Source: Druceiella hillmani
Lineage: Eukaryota; Arthropoda; Insecta; Lepidoptera; Hepialidae
NCBI GenBank assembly: GCA_039881145.1
Contig: JAYKKI010000075.1
Span: 1,125,001 to 1,189,000, forward strand
Length of the DNA stretch: 64,000 nt
Reading direction: 5' to 3'
In this document: one piece after another, positions 35,410 to 48,604 of the stretch
Layout: every line of letters begins with the position of its first letter
How positions within the stretch are numbered: position 1 is the stretch's first letter
Position numbers and translations under genes: made by a program
The notes under the pieces: generated by a model
The model's database searches: none
Told to the model about the DNA's origin: nothing
What the model saw: the letters and a program-made list of their open reading frames with translations, nothing else

Positions 35410-38400
35410 ATGGAGAACAGATGTGATCAAAGTTCATTTCGGTTAAAACTGTAATACGTATGCAGTGTGACCACTTCATGTTAAATAATATTGAAAATAT
35501 GGAATAACTTCAGCGAACGTCCGTTAGGATCGAACGCGACATACGTAAGGATGAAGTCGTACTTAGTAGTTAAATATTCGTTTTGCTTTCTAAAAAAACA
35601 TTTAGTACTTTTCTGTGTGAAATAGAATAATTAATATAATTTCAAAATATAATTGTTACGATAAAATTTTTTTACAAATTTTTATGTTTACAAAAATTCA
35701 TATATTTTTTAGATATTGATCAAATTTCTGTCATAAGTTTAAATAATTTTTCGTACAGCAATAAAAATTTATTGATGAGATTTGAGTAATGACGATCAAG
35801 AGCACGGCAGAAGATAAGAAAGTAGAATTCAGATTCTATCATTTGACAAGACCAATTCAGTAAAGTACCATGTGCAAATTATTTTAAACAAACTTACCAA
35901 ACACAACTATTCTCAATTTTTTTTCTTGGAAAATATTTTTTTTTACCCACTTCAAAAATTACAACTTTAAATATTAAATTTCCTAAGGGAATTCAATTTT
36001 AAAAGACGTTAAAATGATACCTTTGTGTTTTGATTTAATTGAGATATTCATTTGCGGTATTGTCCACATACAGATGGTTCTAAAATTCTAGGAACTATAG
36101 GAATATAAAAACGAGCAATTATACCTATATTTAGTAACACTGATCTAAATAGAGCAATACTTTAAAAGGTGCAAATTTTGTTAACCCTCATTAACATCTT
36201 CAGTTCAGAGTGAAATTGACTTTGTTTTATTTTTAGGTATATCAGAGCTTTGACAAGTGCACTAGGCTGAACTTTACTTTTGGTATCACTTTCATTCTAG
36301 TTAATTCTGATATATACAATAAAGCGCTGTAGAACTAAACAATTATTTCTCGATTTGAAATATAAATTCTGCCTACGCATCAAGAATTCTGTTAATTACA
36401 CACGAACAGTTTCTATATAACTATTGATATTTTCAAAAGGTGAAATGATTATCTAACTTGTGAAAACTGCAGATTCAGGAAAAAAATTAACAGTAACTTT
36501 ATTTTTTTTCAGTCATCTTTCTATGAATGTTTTTATTACTTTGTTATTATAGATCTAAACTGTTCAGGTATAAATAAACAAATCCATTAGAAAATATATT
36601 TTGCTTATGCACACAACCTAGATTTGACTATATTTATTTTTGGGAAGTGGAGGGTATTTTATAAATCAGACAAAAGAACTATGAAAATTTTGTCATCTTC
36701 TCACATTTTAACCTGAACAAAAAATAAACTCAAGAACTGTACCCGTATTTCATTTATTTTATTAATAATAATAAATTTTTCTATAATTTCTCTGTATTAA
36801 GTACTTTAAATTATTTAATAACGATTTTAAATTTTCGGTAAAAATGTATGAATATGAATGTGCCATATTTCGATATTTTAGTATCGGTGAATAAATAAAT
36901 ACTATATCAAGGGCAATAAAAATCTGTTTCAATTTGGAAAGTAGATTGTTATTATTGCTGCGTCACAAAGAGACTTTGCTCGCGAGTTTCAATTGTAATT
37001 AAAAGATAGTAATGAAATATCGGATAAGACGTCACTATAGTGATTTTTAAAAATCTCGTGTTTTTTCTTAATATTCCTGATCCGTTTTTTTATACTTTTG
37101 ACAACATTGAGTAAAAAATTTGACACTCAATGTTTTAAAAAATTGTATATATTTTCTTCAATTTTGATATATTTTCTGTAATATCAAGCTCAAAGTCTTA
37201 AAAAAATACTTTTTATATTTCCAAAATGTTGGTTTAAAATAGCAAATTTTTTTCTTAAATCACACATACTAATAAGCCTTACATTACTCAAAAGAAGACC
37301 TCATTTCTTAATTGTAAAATTGGATTATTTTTAAAAATAAGTCAATTTATATAACAACAGAACTGATGTTGTCAACAGAATTGACAACATCAGTTCTGTT
37401 GTATTATTAACATTGTATTATTACTGTAGGGTCCGTGTTCTTTTTTTCAAATAATGAAATTTTCACTAACTACTCATTTTAAAATCTTCAACTTTTATCA
37501 AATAATTTAATTTGCTTCTATATATTAGGTTTATCAACAAATATATCTTGGATTTTTCTTTTCCAAACAGTTATCTTAGTTAAAAAAAATTTCACCTATT
37601 ACCTTTTCTGTCTACCTGCAAATGAGTTAAGCGATGTTAATTATAACACGGGAACGAATAATACACATAAAGAGTAAATTAATAATAAACCCATAAAATA
37701 GCTATGGTCAGTGAGACTTCTGCTCACATAGTTGGTAACAGGTGCACAGTACGCGCATCAACAAGTCGACGCCCCCACGATTGCAAGCGCGGCGCTCACT
37801 ACTTTATGTCCCGACGGACGTGCTTGGCATGCTTTATGTTTTCATCACATAACCTTCGTGATTACTTACTTATAGAAGTAGTATTGAATGTGAACACAGG
37901 TGTGGAGATACTCTGTTTCACCTTATTTAGCAAGGAAATTGTTGCCAAGAAATAGAATGTTTATAACATTAACTACTAGAATTTGAGTGAAATACCATCG
38001 AGATGAATTTACCATAAAATAAACGGTACTCAATTATTTTGATATCACTTAACCATTTTTGTTGGTTTTTAAGCAATTTAAATGGCATATTCCACGGAAC
38101 ATATACCATTAGTTTTTACAGTATTATCACTTTCACCTTCCTGTGGCAATATTACATAAAAGAAATTAATACCAATATTTATTGTTATTATTATGAAACA
38201 AAAAACTTATCAAACTGAATGATTTTACTTCAAAAATCACAGTTGATAATACTTGGCTCATCAACGGCTACTTTATCAAACGTTAACTCTTTATGTCCAA
38301 ATATAATAAAATCTTCACACTGACGGACGGTTATTGAGATAGTTTTTAAAAATATTTAATTTATAGAGTTTTTTACACGAAGAGTCCGAACAATACCTTA

Positions 38401-39855
38401 TTGTTCTAGCTCAATTGTTGTTTTTGTTTTTTGTATATATCCACACTCTAGTTTCTAAAATAAATAAACTATTTACATAAAACTTTTTATTGTAAATGAA
38501 CGTCAGGCCGGAACTAAAATAGTCTTACCGTTCAATGTTATTTCCCTACTAAAGCTGCCCTAACACATTCTGTCGATTCCGAAAATAAACACCATAGGAA
38601 AAGTGGGTAAAACAAGCAGTGGTTCCGTTCTTCTAGACACATATTACATATATCGCATTGATTCCTCCACCTACATATATGCTACATCTATTTTATAACT
38701 TGTTTCTTATCTACGTTTACAACAAACATTTTAATTTCGTTTCATTAACAATAAAATAAAGTTTTGTCGAACACTATTGTAGAGATACGAGTTTAATGTC
38801 AGTATTTATTTTTGACAAAAAAAAATACCTAACATTGAAAGAAATTAATGTGGCGTTTATCATAGGTAATATTCATATTAAATCTTTAGTTAATTTCTTT
38901 GCTATAAATTTAATACAAACGATGTGAATAAGTGAATTCTGTCATACTAAATATGTCCGCTGCATATAAGGTTTGCGTTAAATATCTCCACTGAACACAA
39001 TTTGGGAAAAAATTAAAAAAGAACGTATTATTTATCCTATATTAAACTATTTTTAACAATAAATATTATTAAGTGTATTCGTATGTTGAACAGGTAAAGA
39101 TTACAAGCAAAAATCGCACGTGTACTCGAAACACGTCACCTTTTCCAAGTCCTAAAAAGTTGTTGAGTACAAAAGTGATGATGAAATGTTTTGCACAAAT
39201 ATAGATGCTATACATCATTAAATATATACAAATTAAATGCCCCTTGAGAAAATTAGAGAATTGAGGAAAAAACTTTAAAAGTAATTTTTTTAATTCTTTA
39301 TTCGGAACTTTTAGTTTCTAATATACATAAAATAAAATTCTGTAAAGTATCGCTCTTTGCTTTTTTAGAATTCTGTATTAAAAGGATTCGAACGAGCTCC
39401 TTTTGCTCTCCTTTAAACTTTATTTTGTAATAAATATAAGTTCATGGTATACGAAGATGATAACATTATGGAAACTCTCTTCCGTTTTATTTTATAACCT
39501 AACCTCAACTGTCGTTGTTCTAATAATGGTACTAATGCAAATATTGTTTTTTCTTCAAATTATAAAATTTAACTCTAATACTTTCTTGGCATTTTACGAT
39601 TTTACCTAATGCCATTAGATTTGTAAATAAAATTAAGTCGAATATCAAAACCATTTCAAAGACATAAAGTATTAATTTTATGAATATTAGCTCAAGTGTG
39701 GCTTAAGAATAGAAACCGAAGAGCAATATCTGTTCGCAAATGGTAATGAAAGTACACTTAATTTTTTTTATTTCCTTTAATCGTCCGTAAAACAGATTTC
39801 ATAACTGTATTATTTTCCTAATAATAATAATAAATTAACGAAATTTTGGAATAAA
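35410..39855. other. Long AT-rich non-coding stretch
   Basis: No supportable gene. It includes a 22-bp perfect hairpin at 37354-37402 and a GC-richer patch at about 37700-37840 crossed by an 83-codon plus frame (37704-37955) without a recognised domain. Other short frames look like chance AT-rich openings. Confidence 0.4.
37354..37402. repeat. Perfect 22-bp inverted repeat, 5-base loop
   Basis: Left arm 37354-37375 (contains CAGAACTGATGTTGTC), loop CAGAA, right arm 37381-37402 as its exact complement. Confidence 0.9.
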
Positions 39856-39869
39856 TACCCCGTGAGATT

Positions 39870-40430
39870 TAAATTTTACGTTAAAATTTTACTTACTTTT
39901 CATATCTTTCATAACTTGAAATGTAAAAAGGAGAATAACGTAAATTATTCCAACCAGAAAATAGTTTCCAAGGCATATTTTGAAACCTCTCTTCCAATTT
40001 CTTCTTCTAAAAAAAATATTGCCGATATGATATATATATATCTCATATTTTAAATTATAAAAGGAAAATAATATAAGTACGCCCAGCGAAAAAAACAAAG
40101 AACTATTCCTCTCGCAATTTATGTTTCTGATCAAAGTAAGACGTAGTTTGATTAGTTGTAATATTTTCGTACATCTGACGAGAAGTAAAAAGCTCGTTGG
40201 AAGAACAAGTTGGAACCGCGACGAGTGTCAATGTCCAAATGAGGAAAGTTTCTCAAAGCAAAGTGCGGATGTTATCGTCAAACTGCGAGACCAAGGACGT
40301 CGTAGTCCTGTCTAAACCCTCACAAGATTAATTACAGACGTCGGATAAAAGAAGTGACGTAAGATAAAACTTACATTTCTGTAAAGGATATTTCTATTTA
40401 CCAAACCGATTGCATGAATTTCTAAAAAAT
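39870..40430 (+). repeat. Family C, copy 1 (direct)
   Basis: Shares with C3 and C5 a strongly conserved centre: CAAAGTGCGGATGTTATCG, CAAACTGCGAGACCAAGGA, then an AGATAAAACTTACATTTC-like end. The left part (from about 39.9 kb) matches the left part of C3. A 64-codon frame here (40121-40315) overlaps the conserved centre, but the C3 and C5 equivalents use different frames and carry indels, so I do not call it coding. Confidence 0.75.
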
Positions 40431-40434
40431 ATCG

Positions 40435-41955
40435 GTATTAGAGCTAAACTATAGAAACTATCTGTGGTTACTTTAGGTCAATTAAATTTATTTTAAATCA
40501 GTTTTTCAATTTTTTACAATTCCATTATATCCACCATACAAGCAGATAATGTGCTTGTAATAGGGTAGTTGACTCAATTTTAATTTTCATATTTTTCGTA
40601 CAATATTGTGGAATATAAGTTAATTAAAAACCAGTCTTGAAATAAATTCAAAAATTTATTGAATGGCTTCTAAATTTGAAGATACGGGTAGAGTTGGATA
40701 TATCCCTGTCTCTTTTCCTCTAGTAGAATATAATGTGCAATATTAAAAATGACCTCACAACACAGTATTGCCGTCAATCTCTAAAGGTTAAATTTAAACT
40801 TTTATAACTCGGTAAATTTTTAAGATTATTAAAAAAACATTTCACTCTTCATAAGCTTTCTCTAACTCTTTATAGTTTCATAACAATTTAAAAAAATCTA
40901 GAAAAGTATTAAGGGCAGTATTAGTTATCAAATTACTTTAAAATTATTTTGACTATATTTATTTTGATTCCGTCAGGATTTAAACACAAATAGGGTTTTC
41001 CCCGTGGTTCCAAAAATGTCTCCAAAATAAATGTGCATTTCAGATATTTTTTATATCCAAGTAACATTTATTAGAGGCTAAGTGTAACAAATAGATACAT
41101 CGTATTACGGAACTATTCACCCTTACTATCCTGTCACACATTACATTGATATATGTACGAGTATATTAATTGTTATGTCAGAAAAGTGCAGTATCGCTCT
41201 TTTTGTCACGATCTTCTTTTTTTGGAACATTACAATTTTCCAGCAATTTTTGCATAATATAACTCAATATTACAAACCAAAATATTTTGGAATAAAAATT
41301 CTTAACAAGGGGAAAAATCATAAGGTAATTAATTAAATATTTCGGTTTTTTTCAGAAGGGAACTTTGTTTATTTGTAGTGATATTTTTATCACAATTCTT
41401 TTCTTTCCATAAATTGTATAACGCAGTAATCTATACTATGTTAAAAAATTTATGTAAAGGAGTTTTTCTTCATAAAGTATGTATTTATTGATCTGCAATA
41501 AAATTATAGAAAAAACCAACTTGTATTAACTTGAAATATTTCGTAGTGTTCAGTGAATTTGTATTATTTTTTAATTGGCTTGTTTAATATTTTTTTTTAT
41601 TCCATAATAAACATTGAAAAACAATTGGTGTGAAATATTTATTAAAAATTAATTCTGAAAAGGCACACAAATAGCTACCAATATTAAAAAATAGTGCTTT
41701 TTCGATACTTCTAGTAAACTCAAATAATTATATTTAGTGCGCATATTAATATATTGTTTTAGGTGTTTATTCATGTAATGGACTCCATTTGAATGTCCGT
41801 ATCTAACGTTCACGTATGTTAGATATGTTTTAATAAAACAGAATTTATAAAAAATTGACACAGGAGAAATATTTGTATCCAAGAAAGCGCTAACGAGACA
41901 CACAATATGGAATATAGCAATAAACAAGAAAATAATAATTTTTCTTTCCGTTTAG
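40435..41955. other. AT-rich non-coding stretch
   Basis: No gene recognised. The 92-codon minus frame at 41927-41649 is hydrophobic with no known motif. Confidence 0.35.
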
Positions 41956-41959
41956 AAAT

Positions 41960-42440
41960 TTTCTCTTTGACCAATCACGTAACTTCCTATACCCCTGACC
42001 TTCGGCAGGAATAATTAACTAAATGGGAAGCATTTACGAAAAGAAAATGTACAATTGTTAATTGGTCCTAATTAAATTATCTACGCTAATAACTACACTG
42101 GCTAAGTTAAACTAACTTTAAGTCAGACGCTAATAAAGGATGAAGTTATCGACAAGTTACAGGCTTTTCTTCTGCAGAACTGATATATTATTCGCCGCGG
42201 ATTTATCTGAGCTCCAAAAGAAATATTGAGATAAACTTATTGGACGGTAGAGACTACTAGCGAATGATTATTGGAAACGTATCGAATCAACTACACAGTT
42301 GCATACAAGAATTCAGAATTCGATATACGATATTGTAAAATAAGAGTAAGGTGGAGATCATCTGAAAAGTTTGGGACTAAAATTTAATAACTTTATGATA
42401 AAGACAAGAGGAATTCTTCTGTTCACAATGGTTTAATTCG
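41960..42440 (+). repeat. Family F, copy 1
   Basis: Aligns with 50165-50620 by CCTTCGGCAGGAAT versus CCTTGGGGAGGAAT, a GTTAAACT segment, GGATGAAGTT versus GGATCAAGTT, TTCTTCTGC versus TTCATTCTGC, TGAGCTC, CTACACAGTTGC, and a following AAGGTGGAG versus AAGGAGGAA segment. Spacing between copies is 8.2 kb. Confidence 0.65.
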
Positions 42441-42444
42441 GAAA

Positions 42445-43955
42445 TTTCAAAATTTATAAAAAAAATGTCGTGTTTTGTAATATTATGATTGAAATGTAGA
42501 TTTGATTGCTATTTTGATTAAGTAGAACTTGACGTCTTAAACTTTGCTTATTATATCTCACTGCTATTCTAAACCACAAAGTATCAAATAGGAGAATATA
42601 AATTCTGTCTACATTTGTACAAATATAACAAAAAACTGAAGCTAAATGTGGATTTCAGGATTCATGGGTACATCAATGAGTAAAATTAATTGAACTACAC
42701 TCGCATTTTTGAGTAACAAGTTTGCAACTGAAAAAAAAATTATAATAACAGTAAAACATTTATAGTAAAATTATTATTTATTTTATTATTAACTCAATAA
42801 GTAATATAAATAATATTGCCTAAAACAAAGTTTGGCAAAAATTGGGTACCATACGTATTATTTCCAATTGATATTATTAAAATAAAAGTAATAACTTTTT
42901 GATAGCTTCCTGTGTCAATTCCTTTAGGAAATAAATCAATCTTTTAGTTACAAATATAGAAAGGATAATGTAAAGAAAAAATTTCCGAAGTTTAACTATA
43001 ATATAATAAACTAACAATGGAATAATAAACCCACGTACTACTAAAGAAAAATATTAAAAAATACTACAGCTTGGTTATTTGACAAATTTCAAGGAGGAAA
43101 TATATACTTTTAGACAATTCCTTTATTCTCCATGATTTATTCTCTTAACTTCTGTTAAATATTAAACTGCAATTCACAATTCATTCCCAGTAACTCGAGC
43201 TACCATGGCTTAAACTATTTTAAAGTTCAAACCAAAGCAGATGCGAAAACTCGAAGATTAAGAGTTTGATATTAAAAATTCCACTAACCTTATTATTAAC
43301 GGCCTTCTATTAAAAACGCTCTAATTAGCGATTGATTAATAAATTTAGCAATATGTTATACTTTGAACTTTATTCTAATCATGTTACTTTTCGTTTTCTT
43401 TTAAGATAGGCGGATGGCTCTGTTAAATATCCCTTCGGCACTCAAAATATACACTACTAATATAGCAGGGTAACTTAACATAAAACAACCGTATTGATAA
43501 CACAAATTTTAATTATTAAACAAATTGAAAGTATTTTCACACTATTAAAAATTCCAACTAAGCTTTTCAATTAACTATGCTACCAATCAGCATTGCTCAG
43601 GCAAATGAGACTTGTATTTATGTGTGTCAAATTTAAATGCGTTAATTACTCACACTTGAAGTCGTAGCTTGGTTTTACAATACGTACATCAAACTTTATA
43701 TCTACGAATGAATAACACATAAAATTGTATTTAGTTTGGAAAACTATCGTTTCAATAAATGTAAACTATTCTATTGAGTACCATGTGTACTTTCAAAAAT
43801 ATTTATTGCACCCTATCTAAATGACAGTCCATTTTCCGTACACATTCCAATTATGAGAAGCTAAAAAAATGTGAACCGTCATGGAACGCCTGGCAGGAGT
43901 AAAACATCTAATTTTATTTACTATCACTTTTTCTATCGTTCTACCTCATTAATTA
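42445..43955. other. AT-rich non-coding stretch
   Basis: No gene or clear repeat recognised. This is where a C copy would be expected by analogy with the middle right-array unit, but none is visible. Confidence 0.35.
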
Positions 43956-43959
43956 AAGC

Positions 43960-44215
43960 TTTTAACTTTAATGAAATACATCGATATAAAAGAGTAAGGT
44001 TGTAAGCGTTAATAAATAAGAAACGATGCATATACACTAACACAAGCGAAAAGTAGCGTGTGTAATGTAGTTGATAGGGATAGATCCGTTAAGCCGGATA
44101 AGGCGGACAAGACACAAATCTGACCGAATGGGTCGTTGCGACGTGCCATCCGAACGTTTTGACTCCCATCCAAACGCGCCGTTAAGATCTCATTAAAATT
44201 AAAATATTTTACATG
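43960..44215 (-). repeat. Family H, inverted copy (H2)
   Basis: The minus strand reads GGCGCGTTTGG, GATGGCACGTCGCAACG, TTTGTGTCTTGTC, CGGCTTAACGG, GCATCGTTTCTTATTTA and TATATCGATGTAT, the same order as H1 eleven kilobases away. Confidence 0.7.
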
Positions 44216-44219
44216 TGAA

Positions 44220-44856
44220 GGTAAAGTCTAGTAGAAAAGAAAAAAATTCCACCCTATGGAATATTGTGAAAAGCTTTTTCTTGAGAATTCAAAACCATTT
44301 TTCATAATTTTTATATCCCACAAGTCGAAATAGCCAATTTTTACTTCCCTTAAAATGTAATATATAGTTTTAACCTGACCTTGCTGGGATGTCACCTAAC
44401 AAATTTTCACGTTTCCTCTTTAGTGTTTATGTGAATTCAATCAGCATAAATTGTTTTCATTAAACTGTTTTCATAAAATGTACTACATAGAAACAAGATA
44501 TTCGATTGTGCCCCTCGAAAATTAACAGGTAATGGATAAATAATGGATTTTAATGAGTACTATGAAATAAAATTATTTCGAGTTACGCAAATCCATTAGT
44601 TTTAAAATTGTCAGAAAAATGACATCAGTAATAACGCAGATAGAAAAAAATTTATCAGCTTAGCTTACTTGGTTACTTAAAATAAATTAATTATTAAAAT
44701 CCATTTTTCCAATATACAGTTTAAAAAAAAAGACAATAGAAAGACCGAAGACGAGTCACAATATCAACTTCAACTGTCCACATATAGAAATTTGTATTCA
44801 GCAACCATACAATTTCATAAGTACCTACGAACACAACATAAGAATTTTTTGTATAA

Positions 44857-44858
<2 letters not shown>
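44220..44858. other. AT-rich non-coding stretch
   Basis: No supportable feature. Confidence 0.35.

Positions 44859-44859
<1 letters not shown>

Positions 44860-44931
<72 letters not shown>
44860..44931. repeat. (CA)n-(TA)n compound microsatellite
   Basis: A pure CA tract (about 44860-44880) passes directly into a pure TA tract. Confidence 0.96.
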
Positions 44932-44934
<3 letters not shown>

Positions 44935-44937
<3 letters not shown>

Positions 44938-45325
44938 AATATATATTTAAATAAATATTTATGTGTTAAAAATACCCGATGTTATAAAACATATGAAAAT
45001 TGTATGAGGTAATAAATATATTCACATAGTGAAAAATCAAAATTAATATTTTTACATTGTTTCGCTACTTACCTATTTATGTACACATTTATTAAATCTG
45101 TACAGAACCCTCGCAGTGCGAGTTTTGTGTACTTAACAATTTCATTTGTTCTTGAGATATAGAACCTTAAAATACATATTTATTGACAAGACATATTGCC
45201 GAACCATATATGGCTTTACGCTTTATATAAACGTAAATATCAGAATTAAGCTGAAATCCATATTATATTGCTATGATAAAATTTTAAAAATATGTATTAT
45301 GATAAATATAACAGATTCGTCTCCA
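44935..45325. other. AT-rich non-coding stretch
   Basis: Nothing gene-like; the 60-codon frame at 45146-45328 has no recognised domain. Confidence 0.35.
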
Positions 45326-45329
45326 TGAG

Positions 45330-46400
45330 AAATAAAACGGAGAAGAAAAGCTAATTTTATTTTGAAGGAAATATTTTCACAGTATTGTAGCACTTTTGTT
45401 TCCTTTCCTAATGTCAACATTTGTATTCATTATAGTCGTATGACCAATAAAGTAAACAGTACATTTTGAAGTAAAGCAATTAGGACGAAATGCAAAACTT
45501 TCAAAAACCATGAGTAGGTCGAAAGATCGTTAAGGAAATATTTTCAATGAAAACCGTTACTAATATGGTCACCGTATTTTTCAGGATCGAATATTAATCT
45601 CCGAGTTTCTGGATCCGCTTTGACGAAACCTTTAAAGTAGTTTAAGTGACGGCGACCCGAGCTTCAGGCGCGAAATATTAATTGCTGTTTAATATAATAT
45701 TTATCAGAAGTTTGTAACTTCCTCTTTCGAGAGGAATAAAGGGCGCTATCTCTCTGAAAGATACATCACACTCTTGAAATTGGCCGCATGCACTTGTTAT
45801 TTGCAATATAATTTTACGCGTATCTACTGTAAATGTAAAACCTGTCACCTGGTTAGCTTATTACAATGCGGTTGAATTAAACTAAATTTTCTGTTTATTG
45901 TTTATGAAAAGTACAAAGTATAAATTATCATAAATAGGCAATTATTGTGTAGATAATAGTCACTCATTAGTGTCATTAAAATTTGTGTTATCTTAATTTC
46001 AAAGAAGTTTTCAACCCGTCTACTTATTAGGTTAAAACCCATTTACAACTAAAACATAATTCCGTGAGAAAACGGTCAGAAATTTTCGAATAATACAGAT
46101 GAAAAAGTTCTGTGACATACATATTAAATCAAGTCATGTTATTATATGATATGTGATAATAATAATAACAATAAACTTATATCAAATTTAAATTAATTTC
46201 TAAGTTTGAAATTCTTAAGTTTGGAATTCCAGAAAATGCTATGAATTTTTCAAGATGTAAACCTGTAAGTCAAAAATCTTGTCACATTAAAAAGTGAAAA
46301 TAAAATAATCATAAGCAGGTACATATCTACGATACTCTGAATCCCGTATCCCTTGTACAACTTAACAATTTGTTTTGTATGCTCACACTTACAAGACTTG
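45330..46400 (+). repeat. Family D, copy 1
   Basis: Aligns with 53320-54245 and, in its centre, with 61940-62190. Landmarks are CAATTAGGACG (about 45479), GAAAGATCGTTAAGGAAATA (45515), a CGAATATTAAT segment, GACGCGAAATA-like and TTTAATATAATAT segments, GAAGTTTGTAACTTC (45706), TGTAAACCTG (about 46256) and CATATCTACGATACTCTGA (about 46322). Confidence 0.75.
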
Positions 46401-46667
46401 TACGTTCACATCAATAAAAGGCAATACAGAAAAAGGAAAAATATTTCGTCAAATTATTATAAAATTATATAATAAATATGTAATAGTTATTACGTGAAGA
46501 CTAGTTTGAACGAAACAAGAGCAAAATCTACCGTAAAACCCCGTGATCATAGATAATAACTGAGATAATCTTATGTATATGACCGACAGTTGAAATAATC
46601 TTTTTATAATTTTCGATTAGGCTTGTTAAACAAAACGAAAATGAATATATTAATTATAGTTTTCCCA

Positions 46668-46822
46668 TATTGAATATATTTGGCGTTAATTTTGTAGAAA
46701 TTCATAATTCGCAATTAAATGAAACTACTTGATGCAGTATTATTTCTACTGTCTTTAATTTCTTTACCACGACCTAGGTTCCGTTGTATTACAACATCTT
46801 CAGGTGGGATATAAGCGAAGAT
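46668..46822 (-). mobile_element. Element E, copy 1
   Basis: Read on the minus strand it contains CCACCTGAAGATG, a GTTGT/ACAAC stem, CCTAGGTCGTGGTAAAGAAA, and an end with AAATTAACGCCAAATATATTC. The same order occurs in copy 2. The CTGAAGA, stem-loop, GAAC pattern is reminiscent of the degenerate hammerhead-like motifs in Penelope-like retroelements, but that assignment is inference. No flanking duplication was found. Confidence 0.5.
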
Positions 46823-46887
46823 TAACTCTTAGGAACAACCAACTGCATTTATATGTTTAAAACACAATAGCGGAAGACTGCTTTGTG

Positions 46888-47023
46888 CGGATTTTTCCAT
46901 CTGCGTCCCTGCAATAAACTCTCCTGAAATAACTTAGTCCTGAAGTAACTAGACTAAGTTATTTCAGGAGAGTTTATTGCAGGGGCGCAGTCTGCGCACT
47001 AACATAAACAATGGAAAAATCCG
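46888..47023. repeat. 38-bp-arm hairpin with outer matching arms
   Basis: Arms 46902-46939 and 46952-46989 are complementary except for one base and enclose a 12-base loop. Outside, CGGATTTTTCCAT (46888-46900) pairs with ATGGAAAAATCCG (47011-47023). The arms are much better preserved than nearby repeats, which implies a recent inverted copy. Confidence 0.9.
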
Positions 47024-47024
47024 T

Positions 47025-48045
47025 AAATAGGGCACGCTTCTTTGAATGATAGTCTGAAGATGTCAACACAACATTTTCTAAAAACAGCTAAAGATGGAGT
47101 TTGTGAAATCCTCCATTTCTATAAACACAAATTGTATTATATCTCGTAAATGGTGATATTTTTGTAAAGAAAGAAATTATCTACTACTGCTGTTTAAAAT
47201 ATTTCTCATGCAAGTAATAATTTCGAAATTAAAACGTTTTAAAAATTTACAAAAATTGTTTATCAATATAATTCATAAACGATGGTCATACCAAAAATGT
47301 TGCAATGATAGAGTAGTTTAGGTTCTAAATTTGCTTAACTGTGATGCCATATTTCGTTGTTCGTTCGTATAAAAGTTGTTATGAAAATTAAACACAATTA
47401 TTGTTATTAAACATCGTTTTTTTAATATTTGACTTATCTTTTTCTAAGAACAAAGTTGTGTCCTTAATCGTCATATAGGGTGAGAGAGAAGAAGTATATA
47501 TACTATATTTTTCCAGGTATCAAACATGGTGAAAACTTAAATATTCGCCGAAAATTTTTCGCCGTGTAAAGATATAAATTTATTGCCTAGTATAAAATTC
47601 ACAGGCATAAAATAAATGTATATTTTAAAATAAATAATTATTTTTGAATGATGATTTAAGTCACCTGTATGAAGTCTCTACATGCCGCAATTTGGTCGAC
47701 CAATACTCAAGTAATAGAGTCTACTTAGCTATGTTAAATTTCCTTTTAGTTTCATAATACTCGTATCTTCTGATATTGTCAATACTTTTCCCATATTAAA
47801 AAAAAAAAAGTTTTGCTTCGGTGCTCGTATCTGTAACAACAATACCCATTTTAAAGCTTGATATAAACGAATACCTGCTTCGATAAAATGTTTATAACAT
47901 AACCCAACAATTTCTAAAAGACCTTTTCAACAATGGGGTTTGCAAACAAAGTGGCCCCCTTTTTACACAGTAAGCCATAAAACATTTTCTAAAAATTTCA
48001 TTTCATAACTTAGTAGCCGTTATAAATACATGAAATCATGAAAGT
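47025..48045. other. AT-rich non-coding stretch
   Basis: No gene or structured feature recognised. Confidence 0.35.
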
Positions 48046-48046
48046 G

Positions 48047-48050
48047 TATA

Positions 48051-48106
<56 letters not shown>

Positions 48107-48118
48107 TATATATATATC
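48047..48118. repeat. (AT)n microsatellite
   Basis: Alternating AT with GTA and ACAC interruptions. Confidence 0.94.
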
Positions 48119-48600
48119 CTCTTCCCCTATTTAGTGGATGTTAAAGCAATAATTTCGTCACGTCTGATCCGTTTATCTTAATTTTTCTTCTCGCGCTTTG
48201 CGAAATCCCTTGTGAGTTATATATTAGTCGCCTGGAATGGTACTCTTTGTAGCTCAGACGACGTCATCCCTTGTTAGTTTCTAACAAAAGGTTGTAAAGG
48301 ATAATAATTTTAAAGTCATTTTGAGCTGATTTTTTTATTGAGTAACTTATGATAAATATAAACCTTATTATTTGATCCGCACTGCCAAAACATAATTCTT
48401 TTTGCTATTTTATTGTACGAACGTTCTTGGTCATCGAAATATCTTGAACGTTACGTTTTTTTCAATCACTCTCCTACTAACGTATTATAAACGAACTAAA
48501 ATATTTGCGCGAAGTTGATTGAAATAAATTTTTCATAACAAAATTATCGAGATTTCCCCCTTTTTATAAATATTATTCTATGACAAAACTAATAAACAAG
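48110..48600 (+). repeat. Family G, copy 1
   Basis: Aligns with 56590-57060. Shared pieces are GTCTGATCCGTTTATCTTA (about 48162) versus GTCTGATCTGTTTATCTTA, CTTTGCGAAATCC, GGTACTCTTTGTAG versus GGAACTCTTTGTAG, TAAAGTCATTTTG, CACTGCCAAAACA and ACTAAAATATTTG. Copies are 8.5 kb apart. Confidence 0.75.
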
Positions 48601-48604
48601 GATT

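Noticed and set aside
40121..40315. 64-codon frame covering the conserved centre of C1 as a coding exon
   Set aside because: The conserved DNA is read in a different frame in C3, and indels flank it in C5. DNA conservation does not follow a reading frame.
48240..48275. Possible tRNA-derived promoter (TAGCTCAGACG)
   Set aside because: No B box at the proper distance and no cloverleaf; the segment belongs to repeat G1.
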